Assembly (NCBI GenBank): GCA_902702965.1
Contig: CACRXP010000086.1
Location: 1,433,146-1,497,145, forward strand
Direction of reading: 5' to 3'
DNA: 64,000 nt
DNA from: Spirometra erinaceieuropaei
Lineage: Eukaryota > Platyhelminthes > Cestoda > Diphyllobothriidea > Diphyllobothriidae
Program-made: the position numbers and the translations under genes
Notes under the pieces: generated by a model
The model's input: the letters and a program-made list of their open reading frames with translations, nothing else
The model's database searches: none
Told to the model about the DNA's origin: nothing
Shown: piece after piece, positions 43,653 through 56,065 of the stretch
Layout: each line of letters starts with the position of its first letter
How positions within the stretch are numbered: position 1 is the stretch's first letter

Positions 43653-44949
43653 CTAGGCTTAAGTGATGAAATATGATTAGACAGAGACGTTTTTATGTCT
43701 TATATGAATAAGCACAAAAGAGATTTGAATTGCCAGTAGAACAAAATGGATCTTTCTAGAAATACTCAACCCCTTAGAGGAGTGTAGAGGAATAAAATCA
43801 ATAGATCACGCAATTGAATGTCAGCGGTGCGTTTAGGAGCGTTGCCAGGCTACCCAACCGATGCAGTGGGATGGGTCAACAAGATGATTATCACGTAGCA
43901 AGGCTTCTTCTAGTTACCTGCATGTGGTTAATAAAAGTATCGCAAAATTGTCGTTTCAAAGTGCTGCGCAGAATGAAGGGTTATTTTTTCCAAAAAAGAC
44001 GCACTCTCTAACCTGAATGAACCAGTTTTGATTTTTAACGTGAATGTTACTGTCATACAACTCACGTACAGGAAATAAAGTAACAGGGTGATGACAATAA
44101 TTGAGCGCGTACGTAAGAAACTAGGTTTCTGCAAACTAAATCAATACAGCTCAATTCTCTCTGGTCAGAATAATGAGCGTTGGTGATCTGGAAGGCTGCT
44201 GACTAACAGGATAGCTCGGCCCTTCTCAAGAGTAAGTGTCCGGCTACAATTGTTACTTCTCAACATAGCCTTATGGCATTTTCACACGTGTGGGATCCAA
44301 GCGGATTTCACAGACGCATGCTATGTGAAGTGGGGTCCAGTTCGTGTGCGGCTCGTGAGCCACTCAGTCTTGTCGGCCACTGCGACCGCGCCCACACCCG
44401 GTTTTCCTCCCATTGGAGCCTGGTTGGCCAGGGATGAGAAAGTATAGTAGATGCTGCGCCGGTCTACCTCGTTATAAATGGATTCACACGCAAGTCACCG
44501 GTGCTGTGCCCACTTCGTGGGACCTGTGGTGGACATCGTCGCTTGCGAAACCGTCAGACATGAAAACTTTGGTTTGACATGCGCACTACGAAGTATAGCC
44601 AGCTGAGTTGACAGAAAATCACTTTTACTAAGAAGGCTGTGATTGGGTCGCGGATTGCATTGATATACACAAGACGATATGGGGAAGCAAATCTCGAGAG
44701 TTCGATTGTGCATAACAGCCAAATACCTAAGATCCAGGAACCTCCTTAACGTCTCGGTGAACTGTGTCGAGGCGTTCTCAGCTCATTACCTTCTTAGTGC
44801 CTCAAGGTGGACAGAGGTGTCAGAATCAGGGCAGCACTACTGGGCCCACAAGGGAAGACGAAGAATCACATGCTCGAATTACCTCAACCATCCTTCTTTG
44901 GTTTTATAAGATATCCCGTCAACGTTTCATAGCAGGTGCGTACAGTCTC
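43653..44949. other. Sequence upstream of first identified COG5 exon
   Basis: I read the minus strand here for the missing N-terminal part of COG5 (an acidic segment, then an IAEQL-like helix ending in Leu before the Asp) and did not find it. No other gene is supported. Confidence 0.35.
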
Positions 44950-45120
44950 GCTCGTGACGAATTCGGATGGTTCACGAGCAGCAGTGGTCAAAAACCTTCC
45001 GCGTTGACCCGCCTTCCCGCCAAATAGCTCAGATTATACGAATCCTGAGGGGAATTGACCTGGCTGATGTGCGGGACACGAGGATCATTGTGGCTTGCAA
45101 AAACCTTGAGAGCAACAACA
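44950..45120 (+). repeat. Dispersed repeat, copy a
   Basis: This stretch matches the reverse complement of about 54590-54735. Shared words are CGGATGGTTCAC, GCAGCAGTGG, ATAGCTCA and GGATTGACCTG or its variant. The translated plus strand has SSGQK ... IAQ ... GIDLADVR in one copy and SSGQK ... IAQ ... RIDLTNVR in the other, so an old coding element is likely. The family was not recognised. Confidence 0.55.
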
Positions 45121-46873
45121 ATTCAGGCGAAAACGTCATCATCACCGACCATCTGACAACAACTTCGTCCCAAGCTATTTGAATTTGACGATTTGAAGCC
45201 TGCGACCAGTACTAGCCACCCCGTTGCAGGCTTTCTCACAGAAAATCTAGAAGTAGTCATTGTTCCTACGGACTAGAGTGATGCTAACTGGACGAAGATC
45301 TTTAATGAAGGCAGCAGACCAGTATGTTAGAGCAATTAGAGCATAACTTTTCCCAACGTTGCCACAAAGTCTCGCCATTTTCCTTACGCTCTAATGCTCG
45401 AACACAGACACGGCAAGCAAGAGGCCACCATCGTCTGTCTCGTAGAATTCGACTGCTTAACTCGGTTCATTGAGTTCATGACGTGCCAACGAAATCACTT
45501 CATTTGATTGGGGCCCTCAGGTGTCACAGTAGGGCATGGTGCGGTCATGACGGATGGGGACCACGCCGATGAAGTTGCGGTGTTGACAAGTTCACTTGAA
45601 GAAACGCAGAGTGCTGCATCCAAAAGGGTGCACAGACAACGATGATGCGGTTGCAAAAGAACTATTCTAAGATAATGACGGTAGCATCCGGTGAAATGGT
45701 CGAGATACCTGCCCAGTCAAGGTAAACAGCGAAGGTCTTAGACTAGTCAACAGCCTCCGCTACCTTCGACAAAGTTTTCTGTCGAATGGGCAGGGAATAG
45801 GCAAAACCAACCGCCAGATCTAACAGGTTCGTGAGTCACATCCGACTTCATCAAAACCTTTGAAACCGGCAAAAAATCAGACCGAAGATCAAGTAAATTG
45901 GCATACAGAGCCTTCAGAAGCGAAGAGACGAGTCCCAGGAAGCAGTCTTGAAGAAGGAGACACGATCGCTGGGACAAAAGCTTTATTAGCCTGACGAACG
46001 ATCCGTTTGTATGGATGTGAAAAGGGCCCGTAAGCTGAGAAAGTATCACTCACTTAGATGAATTTGACTGATGGTGCTTGCATTTCATTTTCCGAGTTTA
46101 TCTCCCTGATGGAGTCCCAAGGCACAACTGTAGTAGATCGCGAACAGAAATGGTCAACTGCACCCTCCAGACTCATTGGTTACGTGCTGCGCCAACCTAA
46201 CGGTGAAATTGTTTAGGATTTTGTCCTGTCTGCACCTGGCTCCTACATGTTGCTATTGCTTTTGTACGTAAGGTTAATTAAACTTTGAGCCTCAATTTTA
46301 GTTTTAGATTATGCAATATGTTAGTGACAGAAAGGATGGCATCATGGCCCTCTCCGACATTGCAATAGTTGATTCAAATATGCCGATTGCCCTGGCAACG
46401 GGGTCAGGAGTCCCTACTTCGGAAAAGTAGTCACCGTCTAATTCGTGCTGATAAGGATTAGGGGTTGGAAATACATGTTAATAAACATTTACACATTGAG
46501 GAATCGACACAAGAAATCCGCTTCTGGATGTGCAAATCTACTCACTAAGCAGTTACCAGTATCACTATAAGAGAAGTTTGGATCTCCACGGCCTCCACAG
46601 ACGCCGTGGCGTGGATCACAGTATCATTTTAGAAAGTATTTCATATTCAGATGGAGTTCATCGCTACGGGTGTAGAACAGCAGTCAAATCTGTTTTTAGC
46701 TGTCGCGCGGTGCTGTATATACCATTGGAAAGCAACTGTAAGGTAATGGCTGGAAAATGAAGTACTCGATGGTGCTTTAGTATCAAAGGGAAACTCGGTA
46801 GTCTTCCAAAAGATAGTCCAATATTGAAGGGAGGGTGTCATAAATCTGACACAGTTCACCAACCTGGCTCATC
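45121..46873. other. Intergenic DNA, no gene seen
   Basis: A 100-codon minus-strand frame (45747-46049) has no recognised motif. Nothing else can be supported. Confidence 0.35.
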
Positions 46874-47860
46874 TACAGTAGGTGGGCTGATTCATGAAAT
46901 GTCAACCAAAATTCCGAAATGCGTTTTCGTTTCGAAAAGATAAATTAAGTACGGTTGTAAAACTAGTCAGCCTGCAACATAATTCTATAATATTTCAGTT
47001 ACCTCAGGATACCGGCTTTCGAAGGAACTTCCTTCCGGCTCCATCCAAAAACTGCACTCTGCAAAAGTGGCTACTTAAGTAGCATGAATTTTTCTGATTA
47101 ATTTTCGGTGCCCATAAAAGTCCAGTTATATTTCATGGAAACTATTTATAAAAATATCCATTCTTTTGATCCTTCGGTAGAAAATTACGTCTTCTTCTAG
47201 TTTTATACTTGAAGGAGGGACATAATTCGGTTTTAAAAGTTTCTAATTGTGGGTCTTTTAAATGCCGTGAAATGGCCGTTCATAAATCGTCATGTCTCTG
47301 CATTTACCAATGTGGCTTGTAAAGTTAACAATATGGATCAAATCCACTGCTTAATTTTATGAACCCTATGTGGTCCTGCTTTATCACCGTAGAGAAAGGT
47401 GTGGTTTTCCGTACGCGGAAAATATACGGCTTGCAGTTTGGAAACCCTGAATCCAAGTGTGACGGTAGAGTGGGTTTAAAAGTATTCGGGAATTGGAAGA
47501 GCTTTTGAAAACTGAATCATACCCTTCCTTCGAGTATAAAACTTGACGAAGACGTAATTTTCTGCCGAGTGGGCAAAAGAATGAATATTTTTTATGCATG
47601 TTTTCCATGAAATGTAATTGGATTTTTAGAGGCATCGAAGATCCATGAGAAAAATTCATGCTACTTAAGTAGCCATTTTTTACAGAGTGTAGTTTTTGCA
47701 TTCAGTCGGAAGGAAGTTCGTTCATCCAGCGGTAACTGAAATATTATAGAATTATGATGCAGGATGACTAGTTTTACAACCCTACTTAATTAATCTTTTC
47801 GAAACGAAGACTCATTTCGGAATTTTGGTTGACATTTCATGGGTTGGCCCACTTACTGTA
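46874..47860. mobile_element. Foldback (long inverted repeat) element, intact ends
   Basis: A 987-bp unit starting TACAGTAGGTGGGC and ending with the mirror sequence GCCCACTTACTGTA. Two arms of about 380 bp (46874 to about 47255 and about 47480 to 47860) pair imperfectly but over their whole length. For example, GTCAACCAAAATTCCGAAAT at the left mirrors ATTTCGGAATTTTGGTTGAC at the right, and GAAAATTACGTCTTC occurs in both. The unpaired middle is about 225 bp and non-coding. If the ends are CAGT...ACTG, the flanking TA on each side is the duplicated target, as in Tc1/mariner elements. It is a non-autonomous element; related degraded copies lie at 5779, 9907 and 63338. Confidence 0.8.
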
Positions 47861-48888
47861 CTTATGTCTGGTCTGCAAACCACAATGGGTCGGAATGACC
47901 CCCACCCTGACGTTGCCAATTGCAAACCGGACTGTGGTAGAGGGGCGCTCACCGAACATCACTTGATTACAAAATAATTAGGCCGCAGTTAAAAACGTAC
48001 ATTTCGTGTCAATGTGACCTAATGAAGTAAAAAAAGATGCTGAAAGGACAAATTTTCCATCGCAATGTAAGGAAAATAAGGCCTACTTTGAATATTTCCC
48101 AGTTTACCATTCCAGTCAAAATTAACAAGGTATGCTGCACGTTCCCACGAACTTAACCATTGTGCATACACAATAGGTTCACTTTAACATCCCTCTCTGA
48201 ATACAAGTGTCAGAAGGAGACACCTAAAGCGATCCATCGAGCAATAAAAATGTTTCAAGCACATAATGAAAACCGAATCTGACAAAATACACAATAAATG
48301 AACATAAACAGGACTGCCCCGATAACACTGCACTAACAGCTCTGATTTGTGGGCTTGTGAGACTAGTAGTCCGATTGACTGATTGGGCACGGCCTGTGTG
48401 AGTAAATGCTGGACTGATTGTGTTTACAGGGACAGCTAATAAGGGTCAGTCAATCACAAAACTAGTTGAAGACTAACCGTATGAGATGGCCTTGTGTGAG
48501 TGTGATCCCTGATAGCATCACAGTCATTCAGGGCTAACCCGAAGGGTTAGTCTGCGGTTGGTCTTGGGATTGGCTGACTTGTGTTAAAGGTCTTCGCAAG
48601 CATCTTAACGTAAACTCATACACGCACGCAGATAGGCATCGGTTACGGGCGTCCCATGGAGTCGATTCGCATGGACAGCCCCCTGCAGAGGTGCCCTGAT
48701 TTTCGTTTCTGGCCTTCCAAAATGCGCGCATAATTATTGGCAAATCGATCGGACGTTGCTTTCGCGCGAGCACTCTGTCATGTCACTTCCTGCTCGCACA
48801 CGCTGCTTCGTGCATACGGTCACTGCTCTGACGTCATCCTCTGATTGACCTTTTCTATAACCCTTTTTGTATGTTCTTTTTTGTTAGA
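47861..48888. other. Spacer before DNA transposon
   Basis: It contains the short repeat word ggtagaggggcgctcaccga at 47936, also found twice near 36.6-36.9 kb. No gene is supported. Part of it may belong to the transposon that follows, but no terminal inverted repeat was found. Confidence 0.35.
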
Positions 48889-51060
48889 ATGAGGAAGAAA
48901 GTATCGAAAAGAACAGTCAATAGACGTGTCCAGCGTGATCTTCATGAACATTTTCGGGCAATTGCAGAGAAGATGAGGGAAGTATATCCGTCCGACTCAG
49001 CGTCATCGTCGTGAGGTGGTATCTCATCCTCCAGTTCTTCCAGCAACACGAAAACTTGTTCTTCTGGCGAAGAGGAGAGTCTGCTTGAAACGGCATTGAA
49101 CGTAGGAGGGTGCAATGAATCGACAAGGACCCAGTCAATTGACGGTCCTCTAGAGGAGCCCATCGTACCAGAGGAGCTGTAATCATGGGCAGCGAGTCCT
49201 CGCATACTCCTTGTTCATCTGATTAGTCTTCTCAAGATTATGAAAAGACTATCCAGCGTGATCTTCATGAACATTTTCGGGCAATTGCAGAGAATATGAG
49301 GGAAGTATATTCGTCTGACTCAGCGTCATCGTCGTGAGGTGGTATCTCATCCTCCAGTTTTTCCAGCTACACGAAAACTTGCTGTAATCATGGGCAGCGC
49401 GTCCTCACATACTCCTTGTTCACCTGACTAGTCGTCTCAAGATTATGAGAAGACTATCCCCATATCTGCCCTCGGACGCGCGAACGTTGCTGGGTGGGGC
49501 AGGCAATGGGAAGTGGTGAGTACGTCCATTTAGGACTTTTAAAGCAGTTAACTGGCCAGTTACGTGTCTCTTCCATGCATGTATCAATCGATGAGGTAGT
49601 TGCATATATAGCAATTGACGGGATACCCATAAATAAGAAAATCAAACGTAAATTTTAACCTATCTTGGGTGGAATGATGGCGCCATTTGTCAGTGAAATA
49701 TTTGTTGTAGGAATTTATTACGACTTCGATAGGCCGTCGGATGTGCGGCCGTTTTGCGGACCGCTGACCGGAGAGTTGTTATCTCTGGCTAGGTCGGGTC
49801 TGCGTGTCGATGTTATTGACCGAACACTGCACTTCAAGTTGGCTGCTGTAAATTGTAATGCGCCGGCTAGGGCTTTCATCAAGCAAACTAAAAACGTCAA
49901 TGCGAGAGATGTTGTGTAAGGGGCGAATACGTTGGCAATGGAGTATATGACAGCGTATCTGAACGTGCAGGGGCGGATGACGATTTTTTTCCATCGCCGA
50001 TGACCATCATCCCGTTGGCGTGTCGCCACTGCTTGCGTACAATGTGGGAATTATTAGCTTCTTCCCTCTAGATGGCCTATATGTAGGATACCTAGGTGTT
50101 ATGAGCAGGCTTCTTAACTTGCGGCTGAAAAGTCCGCGGGAAACGACCTTCAAATTGTCAAGTGCAGCAGGTACCACAGTAAATGATAAGTTACGAGCTC
50201 TGAATCCACACCTGACGTGGCAATTCCCGCAGCGCGTCCGGTACCTTAGTGATTTGGACACATGGAAGGGATCGGAGTTTCCTAAGTTCCTGCCTTACAC
50301 AAGAGTAGTAGCCCTTAGAGGTATGCTTCCTAGGAAGTACTGGAAACATTTTCTGCTGTTGTTCGCAGCAAAACGTTGTCTCGTTCGCCCGCAGTCTTGC
50401 AGACAGTGGATGCCGTGAAGTAGGAACTTGATGAGGATGTTCGTTGACAGATTTTCAGCATTATATGTTAAATCACAAATGGTGTACAATGTTCACAGTA
50501 TTGTACACCTACCGGATGATGTTGTGCGACATGATTCGCTTGATAGCCTCTCGTAGTTTCTCTCCGGGACATGTTTAGGGAAACTGATGCGTATGCTTAG
50601 AAAACCGTCGCAGCCGCTCCAGCAGGTAGTGCGTAGGTTAGGGGAAATGCAGGCTGGGCGGCGCGCATTACCATATCCAGTAGAGTGGACTTTTAACTAT
50701 GAGCACTGCAACGGTCCAGTACCACCAACGGGCGGCAGGTCTACACAATTTAGGTTGATTCAGAAAGAAGAACTCATCATTGGTAAGACTCAACCAGAGG
50801 GGTCAATAGCAGTCGACGACTAGTGTGCATTAAGAGCATAATACGATATCCACGTGGAGGCGTAGGACTAGTTTAGGTTGACTACGAGGACGCTGAAGAT
50901 CATTTTGATTACTCTATGCACTCGTCGAATACTAAAGTTTTTAAGGTCAGGATGGGACAATTGTCAACAATTGCCCATTGCCAGCAGCCGTTCGCAAATA
51001 TGTTTGCTTCGCTATCGATGACCACGTCCTCCTAATGAAAATCAATGAACGTTGGGACAT
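48889..51060 (+). mobile_element. DNA transposon remnant, Plavaka/CACTA-like transposase
   Basis: Across stops and frameshifts the plus strand follows the transposase-domain protein that many invertebrate genomes carry. The N-terminus at 48889 reads MRKKVSKRTVNRRVQRDLHE and then a Ser/Glu-rich stretch after a stop. LPSDARTLL follows near 49457, DGIPINKK near 49618 and FVVGIYYDFDRPSD near 49700, then TLHFKLAAVNCNAPARAFIK near 49830-49885. LDGLYVGYLGVMSRLL near 50070 stands where such proteins have an Asp-Tyr-Met-His and Leu-Gly-Val motif. WKGSEFPKFLPYTRVV near 50270 and RKPSQPLQQVVRRL near 50600 are the C-terminal signatures. The catalytic pattern is damaged. The superfamily name is by recognition; a CMC-type transposon is the best guess. 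Confidence 0.7.
48929..49459 (+). repeat. Tandem duplication in transposon 5' end
   Basis: A unit of 323 bp (48929-49251) is followed by a second unit (49252 to about 49459) that is nearly identical but lacks about 118 bp from its middle. Both begin tccagcgtgatcttcatgaac and end with the same agactatcc junction. The duplicated part lies within the decayed transposase frame. Confidence 0.85.
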
Positions 51061-54000
51061 GGACTATTGGCAGCGTTGAGTGTTAGTGCAGTTCACCGGC
51101 GTTTCGATGACGCAGTCGGACGGTAAACTTTCCTCATATTCTCCCGAACGTATTGTGGTATCACTATACCTCTCACAGTTCAACGGTTAATATCCGCGAA
51201 ACCGGCAACTTAACAGTTCCTTAGTTATTGTTTCGTGGATAATGAGGGGGGACAGTGAACTGTTACATAGTTTTAACTATCATAACCCCCTAATGTACTG
51301 TTTGGTGGCAGATTGCTATGTCTGACCGCGAAGAAAAGAGGCGTAGGAAACAGCCGAAGCGATGGGCGAAGAAACCGTATGAGAAGAAAGGCCTATGGAC
51401 AACAATTCCGGACCTGTCATCATCTTCAGTAGGGTTTCGACTTAGCTTACATCCATTCCCTTTCCGCAATCAGAGGCTGACAGTACGGACCCCCGCTGCA
51501 CATTGCCCTTGGGCACGTCATCAGCACACACAGACATTCGCCTACCCATCCGAGCTGCTTGCCATAGGCCCCGGCAACCGACACCACAAACAGCAATGGC
51601 GTCATTCCTCCTCCTGCTGACGGAGGACGTGATAGCTTAAGCTATCAGGGATGCTGTAGCACACTTACAAGGGCGTGCACACAACAGATCAAAAACCTAA
51701 AATCAACTTAGGTGCGATCTAATATGGATCTTCGGTATTAGCAGATTCATATAGCCTATTTAGTGCTTATATGGGATATATTATACAAAATGAAAATGGG
51801 ATTGTATCAATGCGTACTCAGATAAACGATTTGAAACCACAGCCAGCAAATCCGACGAGTTCGCCTTCTCAAAGGCCTTTGATACAACTGTTTTTTCGTC
51901 GAAATCCCCTTGCAACAGTTCAATCAACTCGCTTTCGCCGGCCATAAATAGCGTTGACTAGTTATTTACAATAGTCGCGAATGATACATGCGACCAACGC
52001 CCCTTTCCGGCAACCAGGCAAACAGAAAAATGGGTCGACAGTGATAGAGAAAAACAAACATAAATAAAACATAAATACATGAAAATACAGCACCAAGTGT
52101 CCACACAGGAAATAAAAAAGTAAAAAAAAAACAAAATGTGCTATTTTTGTCTTTTATTGTATGCCGTAAGTCTCAGTGTTCAATGAAATTATTCCTTTGC
52201 ACTGTCGTTGTTACCGAGGAAATGCTGTACTTATGGGAGATCACATCATAGAAAATGGGTAAACCATGAATGTGTCCACCTTCTCTGATACGCCGTACGG
52301 CTGAGAACTAACTTTTATAATGGAGTGGCGGATATCGAGTAGATAGCGGATTTCTCATATAGGTATGTCGAGTGGACCGGCGAACGTATATCAAGCAAAT
52401 ATCAAATTTTCGAGATACTCGAAAAGCAGCGGCAGTAGGATACACAACACTCTCTATGACCCCATCACCCACGGAAGTACTAGCGCTTAGTACTATTTCG
52501 AGCTACATTGTTTCCATCGTCCATTCCGGTCATTCCAGACCCACTACCATCGCCTTCGTTTGAACGACAAACGTATGAAAACGCAATGTACACACACCAC
52601 TTATGTAACCGTGTGAAGGAGAAGATGTTTATTAGAGAAATAACAAAAACAGACATATGCATTAGCTCTCCGAGATGTCCTAAGTCCCTGTCATTGCAAT
52701 TAATCGACGAATCAGACACGTACTCTATCGAAATCCGAGGACTGGGTCTACGCAGAAAATAATTCTGTAATTAATCATCGTAAAGGTACTGTGGCAGTTT
52801 GCGTCTCCTGACCATCCGCCTTTGTCACGCTGCCTGTCCGCCTCACACTCCTTGTCGATACGCCGCTGAGACGTTCGAGGCTTGTCACTAGCCCCGCGAG
52901 TGCTCGAAGCCAATCAACGCTGCCCCCACTCTGATTGGCCGGCGGACGCGGAGACAACTAAAGGCGCACACACGCGCTGGGTCTCAGCACCTCGAAGGCG
53001 GACTCAGACAACAAATTGCCTAGAGTGCGCGTTCGCGCCAACTGCCTACAGAGCCCTTGTGTACGCACTTCCTCAGGCAGTAAAGGTTGTCCAACTTAAA
53101 CTGTCTTCCCTGATTTTTCATTGGGAATCTTTGTCCTGTCGACCACTCTTCTTTCGACAGATCTAGCGTTCGTTTACGTTGTGTTGTTGTGGTTTTACGT
53201 TTTTTTGTTGGAGTGTCCAGCGACCGTCTAAGTCGCATTGTAAAGAACTACTCTATGTCGACTAGGGTAACCTTTTAGCCAGCATTCCACATGCCAAAGA
53301 CATCTACAGATAGAATAGTAATGACCCCAATGGAAACGTACCCGTAACGACTTCGTATCCTGTAGATCTTGAAAGGCCTCCCTTTATCTTCCACCTTTTG
53401 AAGTTGATGTGGAGACGGATAACATCCGCAATAAGGACGTAGAAGGTCCTTTTGATAAAGTCATCTAATGAACATCCACCTAGACAAACTAGGTAGGAAA
53501 ACTAATGAACGCGCTTAACGCACGCCAACCAATGGCAGAGCAGGTTATACAGACGGGGTAACAGATAAGATTGGTATATTGAAAAAAACGCTATTGAACT
53601 ATTGTAGCGACCTAGGACGTCAGGGATAGTGAAGCACTTGGAAGAGATCGTGGCTAAGATCGATTTGAATAGAGTTGTTAGCATGTTGAGATACTCATCC
53701 GCACGTTCGGGAAGAAGGAACGTCAACTAGGCGACAAGGTATAATGGAAAGCGATGGGAATTGGGAATACATATAATAATGGTTAATTGTACAAGCGAGG
53801 TGAGGTACAGCTCCGGAGTAACCTGTCTGAATGAAGAGGCGACTCTGACATGCCAGTTAATTAGTCGGTGGGTTGGGGAGTGTGCAGTGCTGTGGGAAAC
53901 TGTAGGGAAGGGCCGAGGTAGCTGCCGACGTAGAGAGAGAGAGAGAGGGAACGATTCGGGCATAACGGTAAGTTGCGGAAAAGGGGTCGGCGGTAGTGAA

Positions 54001-54589
54001 GGGAAGGGTCGCCGACCATCTTCACCAGCACGCAGTTAAGCCATCACCATCTCAGGTCCGCGCGCCAAAAGCATTTCTTCCTTCAAACAACTCTACACCA
54101 GTCGTGGGCCGTTACAGTATATCGACTCGAAATTCGTCCGCTATTAGTGAAATTATGTAGGTGGAGGGCGGGAGGGGATATGTCAGTAATGCCAACAAAT
54201 TGTTAAATTAAATATTTCTTGTGATTTATTATACTGTAATATTGAATTTAAGAACCTACGCATTCCAGATTAATACAGATCTAATGATTACACTCCGGAA
54301 AAGTAGTCTACCTCGTAAGTGAGCTACGTAGGTAACCCGACCGGTGTGTCGACAGGTCGAGGTTGGAAAAAAACCGTATTCGTAAACTCGTAAATGTCCG
54401 CAGACCGCGGTTTTGCTATTCGAATACCATATATGGCAGCAATGCCTGCAGCAATTTCCTCCGACTGAAATATTTTAGTGTTATTACTTGTGTCCTTCCA
54501 CATACTTTCAAAATCATTTTAATAAGTGGCTTGGGGCTAGGTCGCTGTTAAAAAGACAGGGAGGACGACATTGTTGCCTTAATTCACGT
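51061..54589. other. Intergenic DNA with unassigned open frames
   Basis: A basic 100-codon frame at 51318-51620 begins MSDREEKRRRKQPKRW and could be a second frame of the preceding transposon, but I do not recognise it. Frames at 52508-52762 and 52882-53166 are also unassigned. A short GA run lies at 53933-53948. No exon structure could be supported. Confidence 0.3.
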
Positions 54590-54735
54590 TGCTCACCGAA
54601 TTTTCACAAGTCACAAAGATCCACGTTAATCGCACATTCGTCAGGTCAATCCTCCTCTGAATTTGTGTATCTTGAGCTATATGGAGAGATTTTTGGCCAC
54701 TGCTGCCTGTGAACCATCCGCTGAAATACAGCGGA
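54590..54735 (-). repeat. Dispersed repeat, copy b
   Basis: The inverted counterpart of 44950-45120. Read on the minus strand it contains CGGATGGTTCACAGGCAGCAG and AGGATTGACCTGACGAATGTG. Identity is roughly 65-70 percent by eye. Confidence 0.55.
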
Positions 54736-55909
54736 TCGGTTTCAATCGCGACAGTACGCATTTGCCGTGAAACATTGATGGGAGATTTCAGGACACCGAA
54801 GAAGGATGGTCGAAATAATTTAAGCATGTAGTTCTTCGTCTTTCTTTGTGGGCTCCGTGGTAATGCCTTCATTTTAATACCGAATTTGGTAATTTGTAGT
54901 TGGTATTTTACTGGGCTGGCATTTTACCGGAAGTTAAAAAGTCCTAGCGGATCGTTTTGTCTGAATGCTTTTGGTGCTGCGTATGTCAGTCTCATGGAGG
55001 AAGTAGCTTTTGGCTCGGATATACAAATTTTTCTGCCAGCATCTACTACTGCTAAATCAGGGAAACGCGTTGTCCCTCGCAAAAGACCTCTACCTTCCTG
55101 GCTGCAGAAAGAGTTAGTCAGATTTGTGTTCATGTTGGCCTTACTCAATCCTACCCACATTTTTCACTTATACGCATTTCAGACGTCAAAACTGTGCTGT
55201 CGAGTTGGAATCGTTAAGTTCTAAGAGGACGGGCGTTTGCATTTTAATGTTTTACTTGCACAATTTTGCCTGTAGAACTTTACGGGCCTTCACTAGCAGA
55301 GACTGTTTTTTTTATTTGATCCTTTCACAAACGCGTTAATACCCTCGTCATGCTCGCCGTTACAGAGCCGTTCCTGTCTGTCCGTCCGATCTCGTACCTC
55401 GTTGTTACTTGTCCGTGTACCGTACCACGCAGCATTATGAAAGATAAAATTCAGGGTCCTTTCTGTTTTTGTTTTATTCTTCATGCGAATAACGCACCAT
55501 GCCTCATTGAACAAGAGAAATATAACCGCATCTGCACTTCTGGACGTTTTGCGCGCACGAACTCTTTTACTTTTAGTGGGTCACAAATACAACATGTGTT
55601 TAGCATGTAATTGCGGTATGTATTTGTGCTTTCACGTGAGATTGACTATACCACTTTCTCGGAACTTTTACATGCTCCGTGGAGCAGTTGAGATCAAGAT
55701 ATTGTTAGAACAAAGACATACTAACTTCGCCAACCAAACCTTGTCAAACGTCACATTAGGTACATAGGAGACATAGATTAGGAAATTTCTAAATAAACGA
55801 AATATTTCTGATCAACCGGAAAACGGTAGATGTGTCGACCGAAACATCAAACTAATGATGAAAGACCTCCAGTTTAGTGGAAATACCTGAGAACGCAGTT
55901 AATATTTTC
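54736..55909. other. Intergenic DNA, no gene seen
   Basis: A 112-codon plus-strand frame at 54886-55224 and others are open without recognised motifs, on both strands at once. No repeat family was identified. Confidence 0.3.
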
Positions 55910-56065
55910 GATCGCAACCGACAGGGCAACGAATCTTTGGTTTAATGATAGAGCGCTTGACTCAGCAGCAAAATTCCCTGGTTCCAATTCTAGGCGTGCG
56001 AGTAATCTGGAGTTGAGTATGCCTGGCTGACGACGGCTGGTAGGCCGAAAATGGCCGTCCCAGAC
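55910..56065 (+). mobile_element. tRNA-derived SINE, copy 3
   Basis: Plus-strand copy. The head reads TTGGTTTAATGATAGAGCG (A-box-like), and CTGGTTCCAATTCTAGG 30 bp later is a fair B box (GGTTCGANNCC). The tail gtatgcctggctgacgacggc followed by aatggccgtcccag matches, inverted, the start of copy 2. A second tRNA-like stretch at about 56311-56370 (gagaggtagggcgcttagct, ggttataagtccc) may be another fragment. Confidence 0.75.

Noticed and set aside
48929..49459. Possible CRISPR-like or satellite array
   Set aside because: Only two long units, one with a deletion, lying within a transposase frame; a simple tandem duplication explains it.
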